Shown: positions 8,651 through 19,347, counted from the stretch's first letter. The stretch: 64,000 nucleotides of DNA from Prevotella sp. (GCA_023662865.1 JAMPIK010000007.1:1-64000); one strand, 5' to 3'. The notes: generated by a model not told the origin, from the sequence alone. Numbers and translations: made by a program.

Positions 8651-11596
8651 TTATTTTACAATCACTTTTTTAACGGTGTTGTTAGTTTTTACTATGTATG
8701 CGCCGGGTTGCAGGTTTGTCGGGTCTGCTTTGATGCCTGAAAGGGTATAGATTTCAGCATCTGCGCCGAGTTCGGCTTGAATCTCTTCAATTCCGGAAAC
8801 GACATTGAATGTTGATACTGCGCGTTCGCTTTCGTCCATTTCCGGGGCAACGGCGTATGCTGACACTTTTACTGTACCAATGGGAAGGGTAAACGGTGCG
8901 ATGTAAGGTTTCTCCTCACCGTCATTTACAGAATAGCGAATCTCTGCATTTGCATCGGAGCAGGTTATCGTGAGTTCTGTTTCATCGGTGTTTACCGAAC
9001 CTTCAATGAGCGAGAATTTCGGCGTGGCCGTGATTTTTGCCACTCTCACCGGGATAAGTTCGCCGGCTTCGGATATACCGTTGATGTTGAAGAGACGTCC
9101 TTGTTCAGCGCCAAGGGTTATTTCGGATTCATATCTGTTGCGGAGTTGTACACCGGCTTCGCCGTCTGTGGCAATGAAGCTGTCGGCCATATCGATGATT
9201 GAAACAGAACGCAAGCCCATGAGAGTGTAATGTGCGGCATTTGTTACTTCGAAGGGTTTTGCAACTGCAAATTCGGGAGCATCGCCGAGAGTCAATTCTT
9301 CGGGAAGTTCGGCAAGTCTGATTTCGGGAGTTGCAGCGTCAAGCACAACAGTTGCTTTCAAGCCGGTGAAAGAATGTCCGGCTTGCAGCTCGCCAAGTGC
9401 TTCATCATTTTCAGCCAAAAGGCGTACGGCATTCTCTCCGTCGGAGAGGTAAGCTTCTCCATTAGCGCGGTAAGTGACTGTAAGCGGAGCTGTTACTTCA
9501 ATCGGCATCAAATCTTCTTTACTTTCAATGAGTGCCTGAATATCGGCAACGGCAGTGGGAACCACATGGAATATACCTTCCACCGTGTCGCTGTCCGGGC
9601 AACCTTCTTTGGTGGTATAGGCAGTTACCTTTACTTCTTTACCCACCGGGAGCATCAGACCGCTTTCCGGATTGTATTCTACTTCTTCGCCGTTTACGGT
9701 CACATGATATTCAGCGCCGTCGGTAATGCAGTCAAGCATCAGAGCATGATTGTTGTAGAATTCAGTTTCTCCGAGGAAAACGGGTTTCTCGCATTTCTGA
9801 TTGGGAGCAAGCCAGTCAAATTCCACCTTATATGGCACAATGGCTGTGTAACCGCCGGCTGTAATCAAAATTTTGTCAAGGGGCGTTGCAAATTGCAGAG
9901 TAGTAGGTTTACCGGCATCAATGTCGGCAGTGATTTGTTCTTTGGTAATTGTGGCAATTCTCTTAGTGCCGCTATAATGGGTAAATGACATGGATTCGCC
10001 TTCTTTCCAGCCGACAAGCATAGAACCTTGTTTCACATTCGGCCATTTATCGGCATTGTGGTATACACGTACTTCTGTCAGATTGCCGGAGGATTTGCCG
10101 ACCATGATACCGGCACTCATGTCGTACCAACTCATATAATTGTCATTCGGATATGCCCGACCTTTTATGGTGTATTCAATGCCGGAAGTTTCAGCTACAA
10201 CAGTATGGTTACCGGGGCTGCTCGGCAACTGAGCCACTTCAATTACGTCTGTTACAACCTCCGGAATGGAGAATACTTTGTATTCCACGTTCAACTCGCT
10301 GTCTTGTTTACGGAAACGACGAGCTGTGATTTTTACATTATGGCGACCCCAAGGGAGCAATACGGGTTCATCAGGTTGAACCTCAATTTCCTCACCGCCG
10401 TCTACGCTGTAATAAGTTTTTGAGCCTAGGGTCTTGCAACCGAAGAACAGTTCTGTATTTTCATATATCTCCGGATTGTCTGATTTGGTTGCTGTAGGTG
10501 TTTTGCAGGGGCCTTCGTCAAACTCCCATTCAAGCTCGATGCGTTTTACTTTCGCACCTTCCGTCACACCGCAAGAGAAGTATACATAGTCTTCTCGTTC
10601 TTCACCTACGTATGAGGTGCCGGTGCCGTGATAAGGGTAATGAATATTTTCAGATTTAGTCATTGTGGAACCGACAAGCACAGAGGTGTTGTTATTGAAC
10701 GGAACGGTGCTGTAGCGAGCGGTAACACAGCCTTTGGAATCATCGGCCATTACCAAAGTGACACGACGAAGCAAACCGCCGGTGACTGTATTGATAAGGT
10801 TTGTCTGCCACGGCATTGTAAAAGTGCCGTCTTCATTTACTGTGATAGCTATATCACCGGTCTCCTCGGCAGTCAGATATGTGTTTTTGAAGTGATATGT
10901 AGCCGGAGATTTGATGCCGGGATTTCCCGATGCTTCATCCATATATCCGACAGTCACTTCACCGACACCGCTACCTCTGAATGTCTCGGCTGTAATAATG
11001 TCGACGATGCGATTCTTTTCGGGTAGTTTGATTCTAAAACCATCGTTCTCGTTAGCATTGATAGTGCCGTTGGGTGTACGCAGATACAGTACCGGCCGTT
11101 CATTTTCCTCTTCTCCATAGGTGCTTTGAAAACGCCATGAGCTGTACTTCAAATAGCCGATTAAGTTTGTGTCGGTGATGTCTTCATAGCTCACACCTTC
11201 ATCAAGAATCATGCGGGAGATTGTTGAGAAGAATTCGATTTTACCGCCGTACTCGGTAGATGAAAGTCCGGTGTCGAAACTTTCAAACCACGCGCCTTGG
11301 TTCTCTTCGCCTTCAATATGGAGAACCAAATATGTGGGGTTCTCATCGGTAGCCGTGCGCGTAACGCCTTCTCTTACAGGCATGTCGGCGAAAGGATTTT
11401 TCAGTCGGTACACATTGGGGCGAGTGGTGCTCTGCTCCGTGTAGACATAGAATGTGCGAGTGCCGTCCTCATACATTAGTTGAGGAAGCTCGCTGCTGAA
11501 GGAAGAGTGGCCAACGTATTTCCATTCTTCCGCATCTTGAGCATTGACAGCAAAGGACGTTAATGCCACAAGACAAGATGTCAGAATTTTCTTCAT
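8651..11596 (-). CDS. Large secreted multidomain surface protein (T9SS-type tail)
   Basis: A 981-residue exported protein, third gene of the cobalamin-riboswitch operon. Signal peptide 1-19 (AVNAQ cleavage). At least three copies of a beta-sandwich module resembling the chitobiase/hexosaminidase C-terminal type are visible near residues 365-440, 600-680 and 870-935. Each has the pattern 'aeI-Y-sv-dGge-x-y-x-p---LPxG---vkaya'. In between is an OB-like segment (about 690-860). The last 45 residues (AEIYTLSGIKA ... PGAYIVKTNNTVKKVIVK) look like a type IX secretion sorting domain. No catalytic motif is recognised. A role in B12 capture or in host or mucus adhesion is only suggested by the riboswitch context. 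Confidence 0.8.
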   Translation of the reverse strand: MKKILTSCLVALTSFAVNAQDAEEWKYVGHSSFSSELPQLMYEDGTRTFYVYTEQSTTRPNVYRLKNPFADMPVREGVTRTATDENPTYLVLHIEGEENQGAWFESFDTGLSSTEYGGKIEFFSTISRMILDEGVSYEDITDTNLIGYLKYSSWRFQSTYGEEENERPVLYLRTPNGTINANENDGFRIKLPEKNRIVDIITAETFRGSGVGEVTVGYMDEASGNPGIKSPATYHFKNTYLTAEETGDIAITVNEDGTFTMPWQTNLINTVTGGLLRRVTLVMADDSKGCVTARYSTVPFNNNTSVLVGSTMTKSENIHYPYHGTGTSYVGEEREDYVYFSCGVTEGAKVKRIELEWEFDEGPCKTPTATKSDNPEIYENTELFFGCKTLGSKTYYSVDGGEEIEVQPDEPVLLPWGRHNVKITARRFRKQDSELNVEYKVFSIPEVVTDVIEVAQLPSSPGNHTVVAETSGIEYTIKGRAYPNDNYMSWYDMSAGIMVGKSSGNLTEVRVYHNADKWPNVKQGSMLVGWKEGESMSFTHYSGTKRIATITKEQITADIDAGKPTTLQFATPLDKILITAGGYTAIVPYKVEFDWLAPNQKCEKPVFLGETEFYNNHALMLDCITDGAEYHVTVNGEEVEYNPESGLMLPVGKEVKVTAYTTKEGCPDSDTVEGIFHVVPTAVADIQALIESKEDLMPIEVTAPLTVTYRANGEAYLSDGENAVRLLAENDEALGELQAGHSFTGLKATVVLDAATPEIRLAELPEELTLGDAPEFAVAKPFEVTNAAHYTLMGLRSVSIIDMADSFIATDGEAGVQLRNRYESEITLGAEQGRLFNINGISEAGELIPVRVAKITATPKFSLIEGSVNTDETELTITCSDANAEIRYSVNDGEEKPYIAPFTLPIGTVKVSAYAVAPEMDESERAVSTFNVVSGIEEIQAELGADAEIYTLSGIKADPTNLQPGAYIVKTNNTVKKVIVK

Positions 11597-11637
11597 TGCT
11601 GATTGTCGGTTAATATGTTAGTTAGTTTCAGTTGTTA

Positions 11638-13452
<1,815 letters not shown>

Positions 13453-13478
13453 GTAAAAAAATATGTGTTGGTGGAATA

Positions 13479-14648
13479 TTACGGTATAAGTACCTTGGCA
13501 CGGACTGCACCAACGCGTACAATTGCCAAGCCTGCCGGCAGAGAGGCAAGCGACAGAGTGTTATTGCCCTCACGGACAGACTCTTTTAATAGCAATTTGC
13601 CATCAGATGAATAAACCTCGGCAATTGCCGATTTGTTTGCATGAATATTCAAATTTGTACCCTGTTGTTTGATTGAGAATTCGGGTGAACAAACATTAGC
13701 GATGCCGCTGTCATCAGCTTGTGCTTCGGGGTGCAAATCGCGTCCTCCGCAGATTTCAGTAGATGTCTCACCGAGCTGACCGCACATTTGATTCATTGCG
13801 CAATAGACCTTAATAAAGTCTATCCGGTCGAGCTTAACTTTGTTGCCGTCCGAGTCTATTGCGTCTTCGATATTAAATCCGGGATTATTGGGATTGGCAA
13901 TGTATCCTTCCTCCGGGTCTTGAATAAAGTCCGGCAGATTGTCTACATAACCGCCGCCTTGAAAGAATCGCTGCACCCAGTAACTGCCGTTGCCCGATTG
14001 GTCGTAGGCATTGTCGGGGAGTCGGGTGCCGGTAAATTCAAGTACTTCTGCATCTTTCAGCCATACGGGCCAATACGGTTGTGTATGAAACTTGTTTGAG
14101 TTGACTGTGCCGGCAGGGCGTGAAGCATCGTTTGAAGTCCACAGAATGTCTTCGGCTTTGTCAAGTTGCGAGGGCCGCTTGTAGGTGATTGTGTAATTTT
14201 TGTATGTTTCGGGATTATCGTGCTCGCTCCCTTTCAGTTCATACCATGGGTCGTTGGGAATACCGTCACCGTTTTCATCAACGCTTACCATTACGATACC
14301 CGGTTCGGAGCTTCCGCCGTCGGCAGCTTGATTGGCCGCGAATGAGTTGCCGAAAATTTTGAAATCGTACTGACCGGCTACATTTACAATGGGATGGTCG
14401 AAGCTGAAAATTACGTAGCCGCCGAATGCGCCGAGCGAAATCATGCCCGGGCGTTCATCGCCGGCAATCTGCTCTTCAACAGCGGCAATCACATCGGCCT
14501 CCAACATGTCGGCTGTCACCTCGGGCAGGGTGTTGATAAACTGGCCGGGTGCGGGGCAAAATTCGTGCACCTTGGCAATGAATGGGGAACCGGCAGTCAG
14601 TGTAGCTGCCGAGGCTAATGTAAGCGTAAATGTAAAAACTTTTTTCAT
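13479..14648 (-). CDS. Riboswitch-controlled secreted surface protein
   Basis: A 389-residue exported protein, first gene after the cobalamin riboswitch. The frame stays open to 14753, but those 35 codons lie inside the riboswitch RNA. The ATG at 14648 begins a proper signal peptide (MKKVFTFTLTLASAATLTAG). The mature protein is beta-rich. It contains a jelly-roll-like segment with the DFKIFGNSF and GIVMVSVDENGDGIPNDPWYEL elements, the latter resembling a Ca-binding Asp-rich loop, and a C-terminal part (about 315-389) like a T9SS sorting tail. Similar proteins are annotated 'cell surface protein' near B12 transport genes in Bacteroides. I cannot name its activity; cobalamin-responsive surface function is inferred from its control. 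Confidence 0.85.
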   Translation of the reverse strand: MKKVFTFTLTLASAATLTAGSPFIAKVHEFCPAPGQFINTLPEVTADMLEADVIAAVEEQIAGDERPGMISLGAFGGYVIFSFDHPIVNVAGQYDFKIFGNSFAANQAADGGSSEPGIVMVSVDENGDGIPNDPWYELKGSEHDNPETYKNYTITYKRPSQLDKAEDILWTSNDASRPAGTVNSNKFHTQPYWPVWLKDAEVLEFTGTRLPDNAYDQSGNGSYWVQRFFQGGGYVDNLPDFIQDPEEGYIANPNNPGFNIEDAIDSDGNKVKLDRIDFIKVYCAMNQMCGQLGETSTEICGGRDLHPEAQADDSGIANVCSPEFSIKQQGTNLNIHANKSAIAEVYSSDGKLLLKESVREGNNTLSLASLPAGLAIVRVGAVRAKVLIP

Positions 14649-14656
14649 ACAGTCAG

Positions 14657-14672
14657 ACCTGTCCGCGCAGGT
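14657..14672 (-). promoter_or_regulatory. Hairpin next to start codon, likely riboswitch switching helix
   Basis: 5-bp stem ACCTG / CAGGT with loop CGCGGA, eight bases before the ATG. Its GCGG can pair with CCGC in the loop of the upstream aptamer (CAGTCCCGCTGCTG), the kissing-loop arrangement known for cobalamin riboswitches. B12 binding would then hide the start region and block translation. The pairing is my inference. Confidence 0.5.
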
Positions 14673-14695
14673 TACTTTAATTGTTACAAGTATTT

Positions 14696-14862
14696 CGGCA
14701 GGCAGGTTTTCTGACTTATTTCTTTTCCTTTGCGCCTTCCCGGAAATGAACAACTATTTTCCAGTGACATAATGCAAAGGCATTTTGAAAAATACAGCAG
14801 CGGGACTGTTGAAGATTCGCACTCCATTCCCTATTAAGTCGGTATGACACCTTCCACGCTGC
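14696..14862 (-). ncRNA. Cobalamin (adenosylcobalamin-type) riboswitch
   Basis: The minus strand carries the conserved blocks in order. They are: AGGTGTC near 14851; a GACTTAATAGGGAA block; GGAGTGCGAATCTTCAAC; the core AGTCCCGCTGCTGT; and the closing B12-box variant AAGTCAGAAAACCTGCC at about 14717-14700. These match the cobalamin aptamer pattern (GGGAA ... GGTGxAAxxC ... CCCGCxxCTGT ... AGxCAGxAxACCTGCC). A full promoter puts the RNA start at its 5' edge. The RNA leads into three surface-protein genes, which should be repressed when B12 is plentiful. Confidence 0.92.
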
Positions 14863-14893
14863 AAAATTAGTAAAGTTTTTTAATATGACAAAA
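14862..14893 (-). promoter_or_regulatory. Promoter of the riboswitch operon
   Basis: Minus strand: TTTTG at 14893-14889, 19-bp spacer, TAATTTTG at 14869-14862. The predicted start (about 14855) coincides with the first paired bases of the riboswitch. Confidence 0.8.
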
Positions 14894-14910
14894 ATATGTG
14901 CATTTTTTTA

Positions 14911-14952
14911 AACCGGGGCACCCATATTTTAACAAAAACGGGTGCTTCGGTT
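14911..14952 (-). terminator. Hairpin after glnN, likely terminator
   Basis: 13-bp stem (14940-14952 with 14911-14923, two G-U pairs) and a 16-nt loop, beginning 18 bp after the glnN stop. A weak T3 then A-rich sequence follows on the minus strand, so it may act as a 3' end stabiliser rather than a classic terminator. Confidence 0.5.
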
Positions 14953-14969
14953 ATCAGTAGGGGAGTATG

Positions 14970-17162
14970 TCAGCGGATAAAGAGCAGCTCGCGGTATTTG
15001 GGCAGCGGCCATATCTCATTGTCGACCATCAGCTCGAGCTTGTCAATATGATTGCGGACGGCTTCCATTTTCGGCAATACATTGTCGTGGTAAGCTATCG
15101 CCTTTTCTCTCACGCTGTCAATGCGATTAGCCACTTTACGCGCTTCTACCATGGCGGCTACTTCGGCGCGTATTGCGTTCATGTGCTCTGCCATTTCCCG
15201 TATGGAATTCAAATCCGGCGCGGCAATTGCCCCGGCCTCTTCTGTGGGGAAGAGTCGCATTATTTTGTCGGCATTATCAAGCAAGGTGCTTTGGTAGCGA
15301 GTGGCAGCCGGGAGGATATGATTAATTGCCAAATCGCCCAACACACGCGCCTCAATCTGTATTTTCTTTGTGTACATCTCCCACTTCACTTCATTGCGGG
15401 CTTCAAGCTCAAAGCGGCTGAACACACCGGTGTGTGCGAACATCTTTTCCGTTTGCTTGCTCAAGTAAGCATCATACATGAGCGGTGCGGAGGTTTCAGT
15501 ATCAAGTCCGCGCTTTGCCGCTTCACGTTTCCACTCATCGGAGTATCCGTTGCCGTCGAAGTGTATCGGGTTGCTTTGGGCTATGAGCAGACGGATTTCA
15601 TCAAGCAGAGCTTGTTCGAGAGTCTTGCCTTCTGCCACTGCCGCGTCAACCTTTGTCGCAAAATCGTTGAGTTGGTCAGCCACGGCGGCGTTCAGGGCAA
15701 TCATTGCGGAGGCGTTGTTGGCCGATGAGCCTACCGCGCGGAACTCAAAACGGTTGCCGGTGAAGGCGAAAGGCGAGGTGCGGTTGCGGTCGGTGTTATC
15801 CATGAGAATTTCCGGGATTTGCACCACATCAAGTTTCAGTCCCTCCTTGCCGCTGAGGTCGAGCAGGTCGGCATTTGAATTGCTTTCAATCTCTTTGAGC
15901 ACATTTGAGAGCTTTGTGCCGAGAAACATTGATATGATAGCCGGGGGAGCCTCATTTGCACCAAGACGGTGGGCATTGGTGGCGGAGATGATGGAGGCTT
16001 TGAGCAGCGCGTTGTGCTTGTGTACGGCTGCCATTACGTTGACAACAAATGTGATAAACTGCAGATTGTCGCGTTTGGTTTTCCCGGGGCCGAACAGAAG
16101 TTTGCCGGTGTCGGTTGAAAGGCTCCAGTTGTTGTGCTTGCCCGAACCGTTAACACCGCTGAACGGCTTTTCATGGAGCAGAACGCGGAAATTGTGGCGG
16201 CGAGCCACTTCATTCATCAGCGACATGAGCAGCTGATTGTGGTCGTTGGCAAGGTTTGTTTCCTCAAAGATAGGGGCAAGCTCAAACTGGTTGGGCGCCA
16301 CCTCATTGTGGCGAGTTTTCGCCGGGATGCCGAGTTTGTGACATTCAATCTCCAAATCAAGCATGAAGGCCTCCACACGCGAGGGTATCGCTCCGAAATA
16401 GTGGTCTTCAAGCTGCTGGTTCTTTGCGCTTTCATGCCCCATGAGTGTGCGGCCGGTCATCACCAAATCCGGGCGTGCGGCATACAGAGCTTCGTCTACA
16501 AGAAAATATTCCTGCTCCCAGCCAAGATTGCTGATTACATGGTTCACTGCCGGGTCAAACATACGCGCCACACGAGTTGCAGCTTTGTCAACACTGTTGA
16601 GAGCGCGGAGCAGAGGGGTCTTGTAGTCAAGGGCCTCACCGGTGTATGAAATAAATATTGTGGGAATACAGAGAGTGCCGTCAGTGATAAATGCCGGGGA
16701 GGATATATCCCATGCCGAATATCCGCGAGCCTCAAACGTGTTGCGTATGCCGCCGTTGGGGAAGGAAGATGCATCGGGTTCTTGCTGCACGAGCAGTTTG
16801 CCGGTGAATGTTTCAAGCACCCCTCCTTTGCCGTCGTGCTCTATGAATGCATCGTGCTTTTCGGCTGTGCCATCGGTCATGGGCTGGAACCAATGAGTGT
16901 AATGGCGAGCACCGTTATCAAGAGCCCATCGCTTCATGCCGCGAGCTACGTCATCGGCCAAGTCACGAGAAATGGGTTGCTTCAGGTCAATTGCTTTAAC
17001 CAAAGCATCGTATGTCTCCTTTGAGAGGTATTCAAACATTTTTTGGCGGTTGAACACCTTTGAAGCGTAATACACTTCGGGCCTCGCCGCCGGGATTTCC
17101 ACAGCTTTCGCTTTGCGTGAGGATGCCTCTTCCACGCTCTTAAATCGTAAAGATGTTGACAT
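14970..17162 (-). CDS. glnN: Type III glutamine synthetase
   Basis: A 730-residue enzyme forming glutamine from glutamate, ammonia and ATP. It is the dodecameric GSIII found in Bacteroidetes and cyanobacteria. Length (about 725-730) and signatures are diagnostic: RHYTHWFQPMT near residue 85, EQEYFLVD near 216, RHNEVAPNQFELAPIFE near 283 (the metal and glutamate-binding stretch), and NRTSPFAFTGNRFEFRAVG near 464. The C-terminal extension (about 590-730) typical of type III is present. It is monocistronic, with a full promoter whose -33 box falls in the T-rich tail of the upstream terminator, and it is followed by a 3' hairpin. It would be the main ammonia-assimilation entry point. Confidence 0.97.
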   Translation of the reverse strand: MSTSLRFKSVEEASSRKAKAVEIPAARPEVYYASKVFNRQKMFEYLSKETYDALVKAIDLKQPISRDLADDVARGMKRWALDNGARHYTHWFQPMTDGTAEKHDAFIEHDGKGGVLETFTGKLLVQQEPDASSFPNGGIRNTFEARGYSAWDISSPAFITDGTLCIPTIFISYTGEALDYKTPLLRALNSVDKAATRVARMFDPAVNHVISNLGWEQEYFLVDEALYAARPDLVMTGRTLMGHESAKNQQLEDHYFGAIPSRVEAFMLDLEIECHKLGIPAKTRHNEVAPNQFELAPIFEETNLANDHNQLLMSLMNEVARRHNFRVLLHEKPFSGVNGSGKHNNWSLSTDTGKLLFGPGKTKRDNLQFITFVVNVMAAVHKHNALLKASIISATNAHRLGANEAPPAIISMFLGTKLSNVLKEIESNSNADLLDLSGKEGLKLDVVQIPEILMDNTDRNRTSPFAFTGNRFEFRAVGSSANNASAMIALNAAVADQLNDFATKVDAAVAEGKTLEQALLDEIRLLIAQSNPIHFDGNGYSDEWKREAAKRGLDTETSAPLMYDAYLSKQTEKMFAHTGVFSRFELEARNEVKWEMYTKKIQIEARVLGDLAINHILPAATRYQSTLLDNADKIMRLFPTEEAGAIAAPDLNSIREMAEHMNAIRAEVAAMVEARKVANRIDSVREKAIAYHDNVLPKMEAVRNHIDKLELMVDNEIWPLPKYRELLFIR

Positions 17163-17192
17163 AATTTTATATTATTGCGTAAAACTATATTG

Positions 17193-17224
17193 CAAAGATA
17201 GTATTAATAACTCAAATAACAAAA
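17193..17224 (-). promoter_or_regulatory. Promoter of glnN
   Basis: Minus strand: TTTTG at 17224-17220, 19-bp spacer, TATCTTTG at 17200-17193. The leader would be about 24 nt. Confidence 0.8.
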
Positions 17225-17225
17225 T

Positions 17226-17259
17226 AAATGCTCCGCAGGTTTGTGATTGCAGAGCATTT
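17226..17259 (-). terminator. Terminator of the ytxH-prmA operon
   Basis: 12-bp stem AAATGCTCTGCA / TGCGGAGCATTT on the minus strand (one G-U pair) with a 10-nt loop, followed by ATTTTGTTATTTG. That T-rich tail doubles as the -33 box of glnN, a very compact arrangement. Confidence 0.75.
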
Positions 17260-17279
17260 AGTAATGTTTTGTAATAATT

Positions 17280-18149
17280 TTATGCTTTTGTTAAGCGCAA
17301 TGCGCACCAATTGTCGCGGCTCTTGCTGTCTGCAACAGAGAGCCCGTGCATTGCAGCGGCTTCGCTCAACAATGGGACGTCTTCGGTATAGAAACCGCTG
17401 AGAATCATTATGCCGCCGGGCTTTAATGCTGCTGCGTATTCTTTCATGTCGGCGAGGATTATGTTGCGGTTTATATTGGCAAGGAGCAGGTCTGCATGTC
17501 TGTCCGGCGTAGTGTCCATTAAAGCAAATTGAGTAAGTGCACGCGCATCGCCGTGAATCATGTACACTTCTGCGGCATCGTTGAGAGCCGCGTTTTCAAC
17601 GGCATTTTGCCATGCGCCTTCATCAATTTCAATCCCGGTAACGGACTTGGCACCAAGTTTATGACACAGTATTGCAAGTATTCCTGTACCGGTTCCCATG
17701 TCGATTACGCTTTTTCCTGCCGGACACATTTCAAGCAGGTATTCAATAATCAGCGAGGTAGTGGCATGATGTCCGGTGCCGAACGCCATTTTCGGATCAA
17801 TCACAATGTCGTATTTGGCTTGCGGCACATCTTTATGGAATGATGAATGAACCACACACTCGCCTCCCACGATAATCGGTTTGAAATAATTCTTTTCCCA
17901 CTCTGAATTCCAGTCCTTGCCTTTGACAAGCTCTTCGCTTACCGTGGCCTCGATTTCCATGGGAAATTCGGCAAGAATATTCTCCACATCATCAAGAGAG
18001 AAAGCATCTGCGGATATATAGGCAGTCAATCCTTCGTTGTCAGGTACAAACGATTCGTAACCGACATCTGCCAAATACGCGGCGAGCAGGTCGGTTACGG
18101 TTTCATTGCAATCTTTTATATCAATGCGCAATTCTTGATAGTCGGTCAT
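17280..18149 (-). CDS. prmA: Ribosomal protein L11 methyltransferase
   Basis: A 289-residue SAM-dependent enzyme that methylates lysines and the N-terminus of ribosomal protein L11. The N-terminal substrate-recognition domain (1-about 120) precedes a Rossmann fold with motif I VIDMGTGTGILAI near residue 144, preceded by MAFGTGHHATTSL. Motif IV, DLLLANINRNI, is near 219 and shows the N-(I/P)-(N/L) active-site form usual in PrmA. The gene overlaps the upstream small gene by ATGA, so it is the last cistron of the ytxH operon. Confidence 0.94.
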   Translation of the reverse strand: MTDYQELRIDIKDCNETVTDLLAAYLADVGYESFVPDNEGLTAYISADAFSLDDVENILAEFPMEIEATVSEELVKGKDWNSEWEKNYFKPIIVGGECVVHSSFHKDVPQAKYDIVIDPKMAFGTGHHATTSLIIEYLLEMCPAGKSVIDMGTGTGILAILCHKLGAKSVTGIEIDEGAWQNAVENAALNDAAEVYMIHGDARALTQFALMDTTPDRHADLLLANINRNIILADMKEYAAALKPGGIMILSGFYTEDVPLLSEAAAMHGLSVADSKSRDNWCALRLTKA

Positions 18150-18478
18150 TTCTTTTTCTTCTTAAAAAATGAAAACACGTTTTTCGTAGTTTTGAACACG
18201 GAAAGCCCCATCATGATATAGTCGGAATAGCTCAATCCCTTCAATATAGTACCTACAACAGGCGAAACAAAACCGCCGGCACCGCCACCGCCCGACTTCT
18301 TGCTCCACGCCGCCCGGGACAGAGTAGTGTGGCATGTGTTGATAAGCTTCTCCTTACAGAAATCTTTTTGCAAGGTGGCGAGTGCTATCCGGTAACGCAG
18401 TTGGTCAATGCCGTACCCTTGTTTCTTTACCGGTTCTTCGGTTAATGCCATAACGGCTTTTTCTTTTTCTTTACTCAT
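18146..18478 (-). CDS. Small hypothetical protein, prmA-linked
   Basis: A 110-residue protein I do not recognise. A charged N-terminus and a helical part (24-60) precede a Ser-Gly4-Ala-Gly2 hinge near 62-70. A hydrophobic stretch follows (70-100), then a poly-Lys end (FFKKKKK) suited to contact with membrane phospholipid or nucleic acid. It is coupled to prmA by a 4-base ATGA overlap and follows the holin-like gene by 12 bp. Its company of small membrane proteins suggests an envelope role; nothing firmer can be said. Confidence 0.65.
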   Translation of the reverse strand: MSKEKEKAVMALTEEPVKKQGYGIDQLRYRIALATLQKDFCKEKLINTCHTTLSRAAWSKKSGGGGAGGFVSPVVGTILKGLSYSDYIMMGLSVFKTTKNVFSFFKKKKK

Positions 18479-18490
18479 GGCATAGGGGTG

Positions 18491-18841
18491 TTATGGTTCT
18501 TTCGGGCAGAACAGTTTGGTAATCATCTTGGCAATCGGGTTTATAATCAGCACCTTGCGGAATACTAACAGTATTGCCACAATCAGCAGCAGACACCCGG
18601 CGACACACAGATATGCCAGCCACGGCTCCAAAAATGTGCCGAAAGCACACACAGCGGCCATAGCCAAAAGTACAATAGTCAGTGCACCGACTAAGATACA
18701 AATCAAGCCTATTGCCAAGCCTGAAATGAGAAGTGTGGTTTTCTCAGCCGCCTCCAAACGAATACAGTCTGTCTGCAACTTCAAATACCGTTTGCCCAGC
18801 TCAATCAGCTCTTTGAGCTGATCCATGAATGTCGTCTTCAT
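18491..18841 (-). CDS. Small membrane protein, phage-holin-III/holin-X-like
   Basis: A 116-residue protein with an amphipathic N-terminal helix (about 1-35: KELIELGKRYLKLQTDCIRLE) and two adjacent membrane spans (about 38-62 and 66-90). This is the layout of the putative holin-X family found in many non-phage operons beside YtxH proteins. The frame continues to 18886, but the ATG at 18841 fits the family better. A stress-linked envelope function is usually assumed; lysis is unlikely in this context. Confidence 0.75.
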   Translation of the reverse strand: MKTTFMDQLKELIELGKRYLKLQTDCIRLEAAEKTTLLISGLAIGLICILVGALTIVLLAMAAVCAFGTFLEPWLAYLCVAGCLLLIVAILLVFRKVLIINPIAKMITKLFCPKEP

Positions 18842-18922
18842 ATGTAGAAAAAATAATGCCGGAAAGCGCGAAGCTGAAAGCTTCACGGCTCTCCGGTTAG
18901 TTCTGATATGGGGGAGAAGTGT

Positions 18923-19120
18923 TTACTTCTCAATTGCACCGGAAAGCTCAGCTACGAGTTGGTCTACTTCCGAGTCGCTGATTTTCACGCCTTTGCGGCG
19001 AAGTATGGTGCAAATTTTCTGACGCAAGTCAGTGCCTTTGGTCGGTGCGAAAAGTATGGCAGCTCCGGCTCCCACTATTGCTCCGCCAAGGAATGCGTAT
19101 AATAATCCGAGATTTCTCAT
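18923..19120 (-). CDS. YtxH domain protein (copy 2)
   Basis: A 65-residue protein with one N-terminal membrane helix rich in Gly and Ala (GGAIVGAGAAILFAP), then the YtxH signature FAPTKGTDLRQKI and a charged helical C-terminus. It is a paralogue of the next upstream gene (shared FAPxKGxDxRxKI and a KGxxxxxxEVDxLVxE pattern). YtxH proteins are generally stress-induced; the molecular role is unknown. Confidence 0.85.
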   Translation of the reverse strand: MRNLGLLYAFLGGAIVGAGAAILFAPTKGTDLRQKICTILRRKGVKISDSEVDQLVAELSGAIEK

Positions 19121-19143
19121 TGTCTTTGTTTCTTTAATGTGAT

Positions 19144-19347
19144 TTATACATTAGCTTCGATTTGCTCTTCGATTTCGTCTACGAGCTCTTCCATTTTGTT
19201 CTTCTTCAGGCAGATACCTTTGCTGCGGAGTACTTCAATTATTTTGCTGCGTGTGTCCTGTCCTTTTTCGGGGGCGAAGAGGAGTCCTACTGCAGCGCCC
19301 GCAATGGCACCGCCTATTACTGCACAGATTACGTGAATGGGTTTCAT
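19144..19347 (-). CDS. YtxH domain protein (copy 1)
   Basis: A 67-residue first gene of the leftward operon, with the same design as its neighbour. It has a small-residue membrane helix (VIGGAIAGAAVGLLFAP), FAPEKGQDTRSKI, then an acidic C-terminal helix (EELVDEIEEQIEA). The pair probably arose by tandem duplication. No TAnnTTTG promoter was found upstream. Confidence 0.87.
   Translation of the reverse strand: MKPIHVICAVIGGAIAGAAVGLLFAPEKGQDTRSKIIEVLRSKGICLKKNKMEELVDEIEEQIEANV

Noticed and set aside
14649..14753. Longer N-terminus for the first riboswitch-operon gene
   Set aside because: These 35 codons lie in the riboswitch RNA, whereas the ATG at 14648 opens a standard signal peptide.
18491..18841. 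Prophage holin
   Set aside because: No endolysin or other phage gene is nearby, and the setting with YtxH proteins and prmA fits the chromosomal stress-type small membrane proteins.
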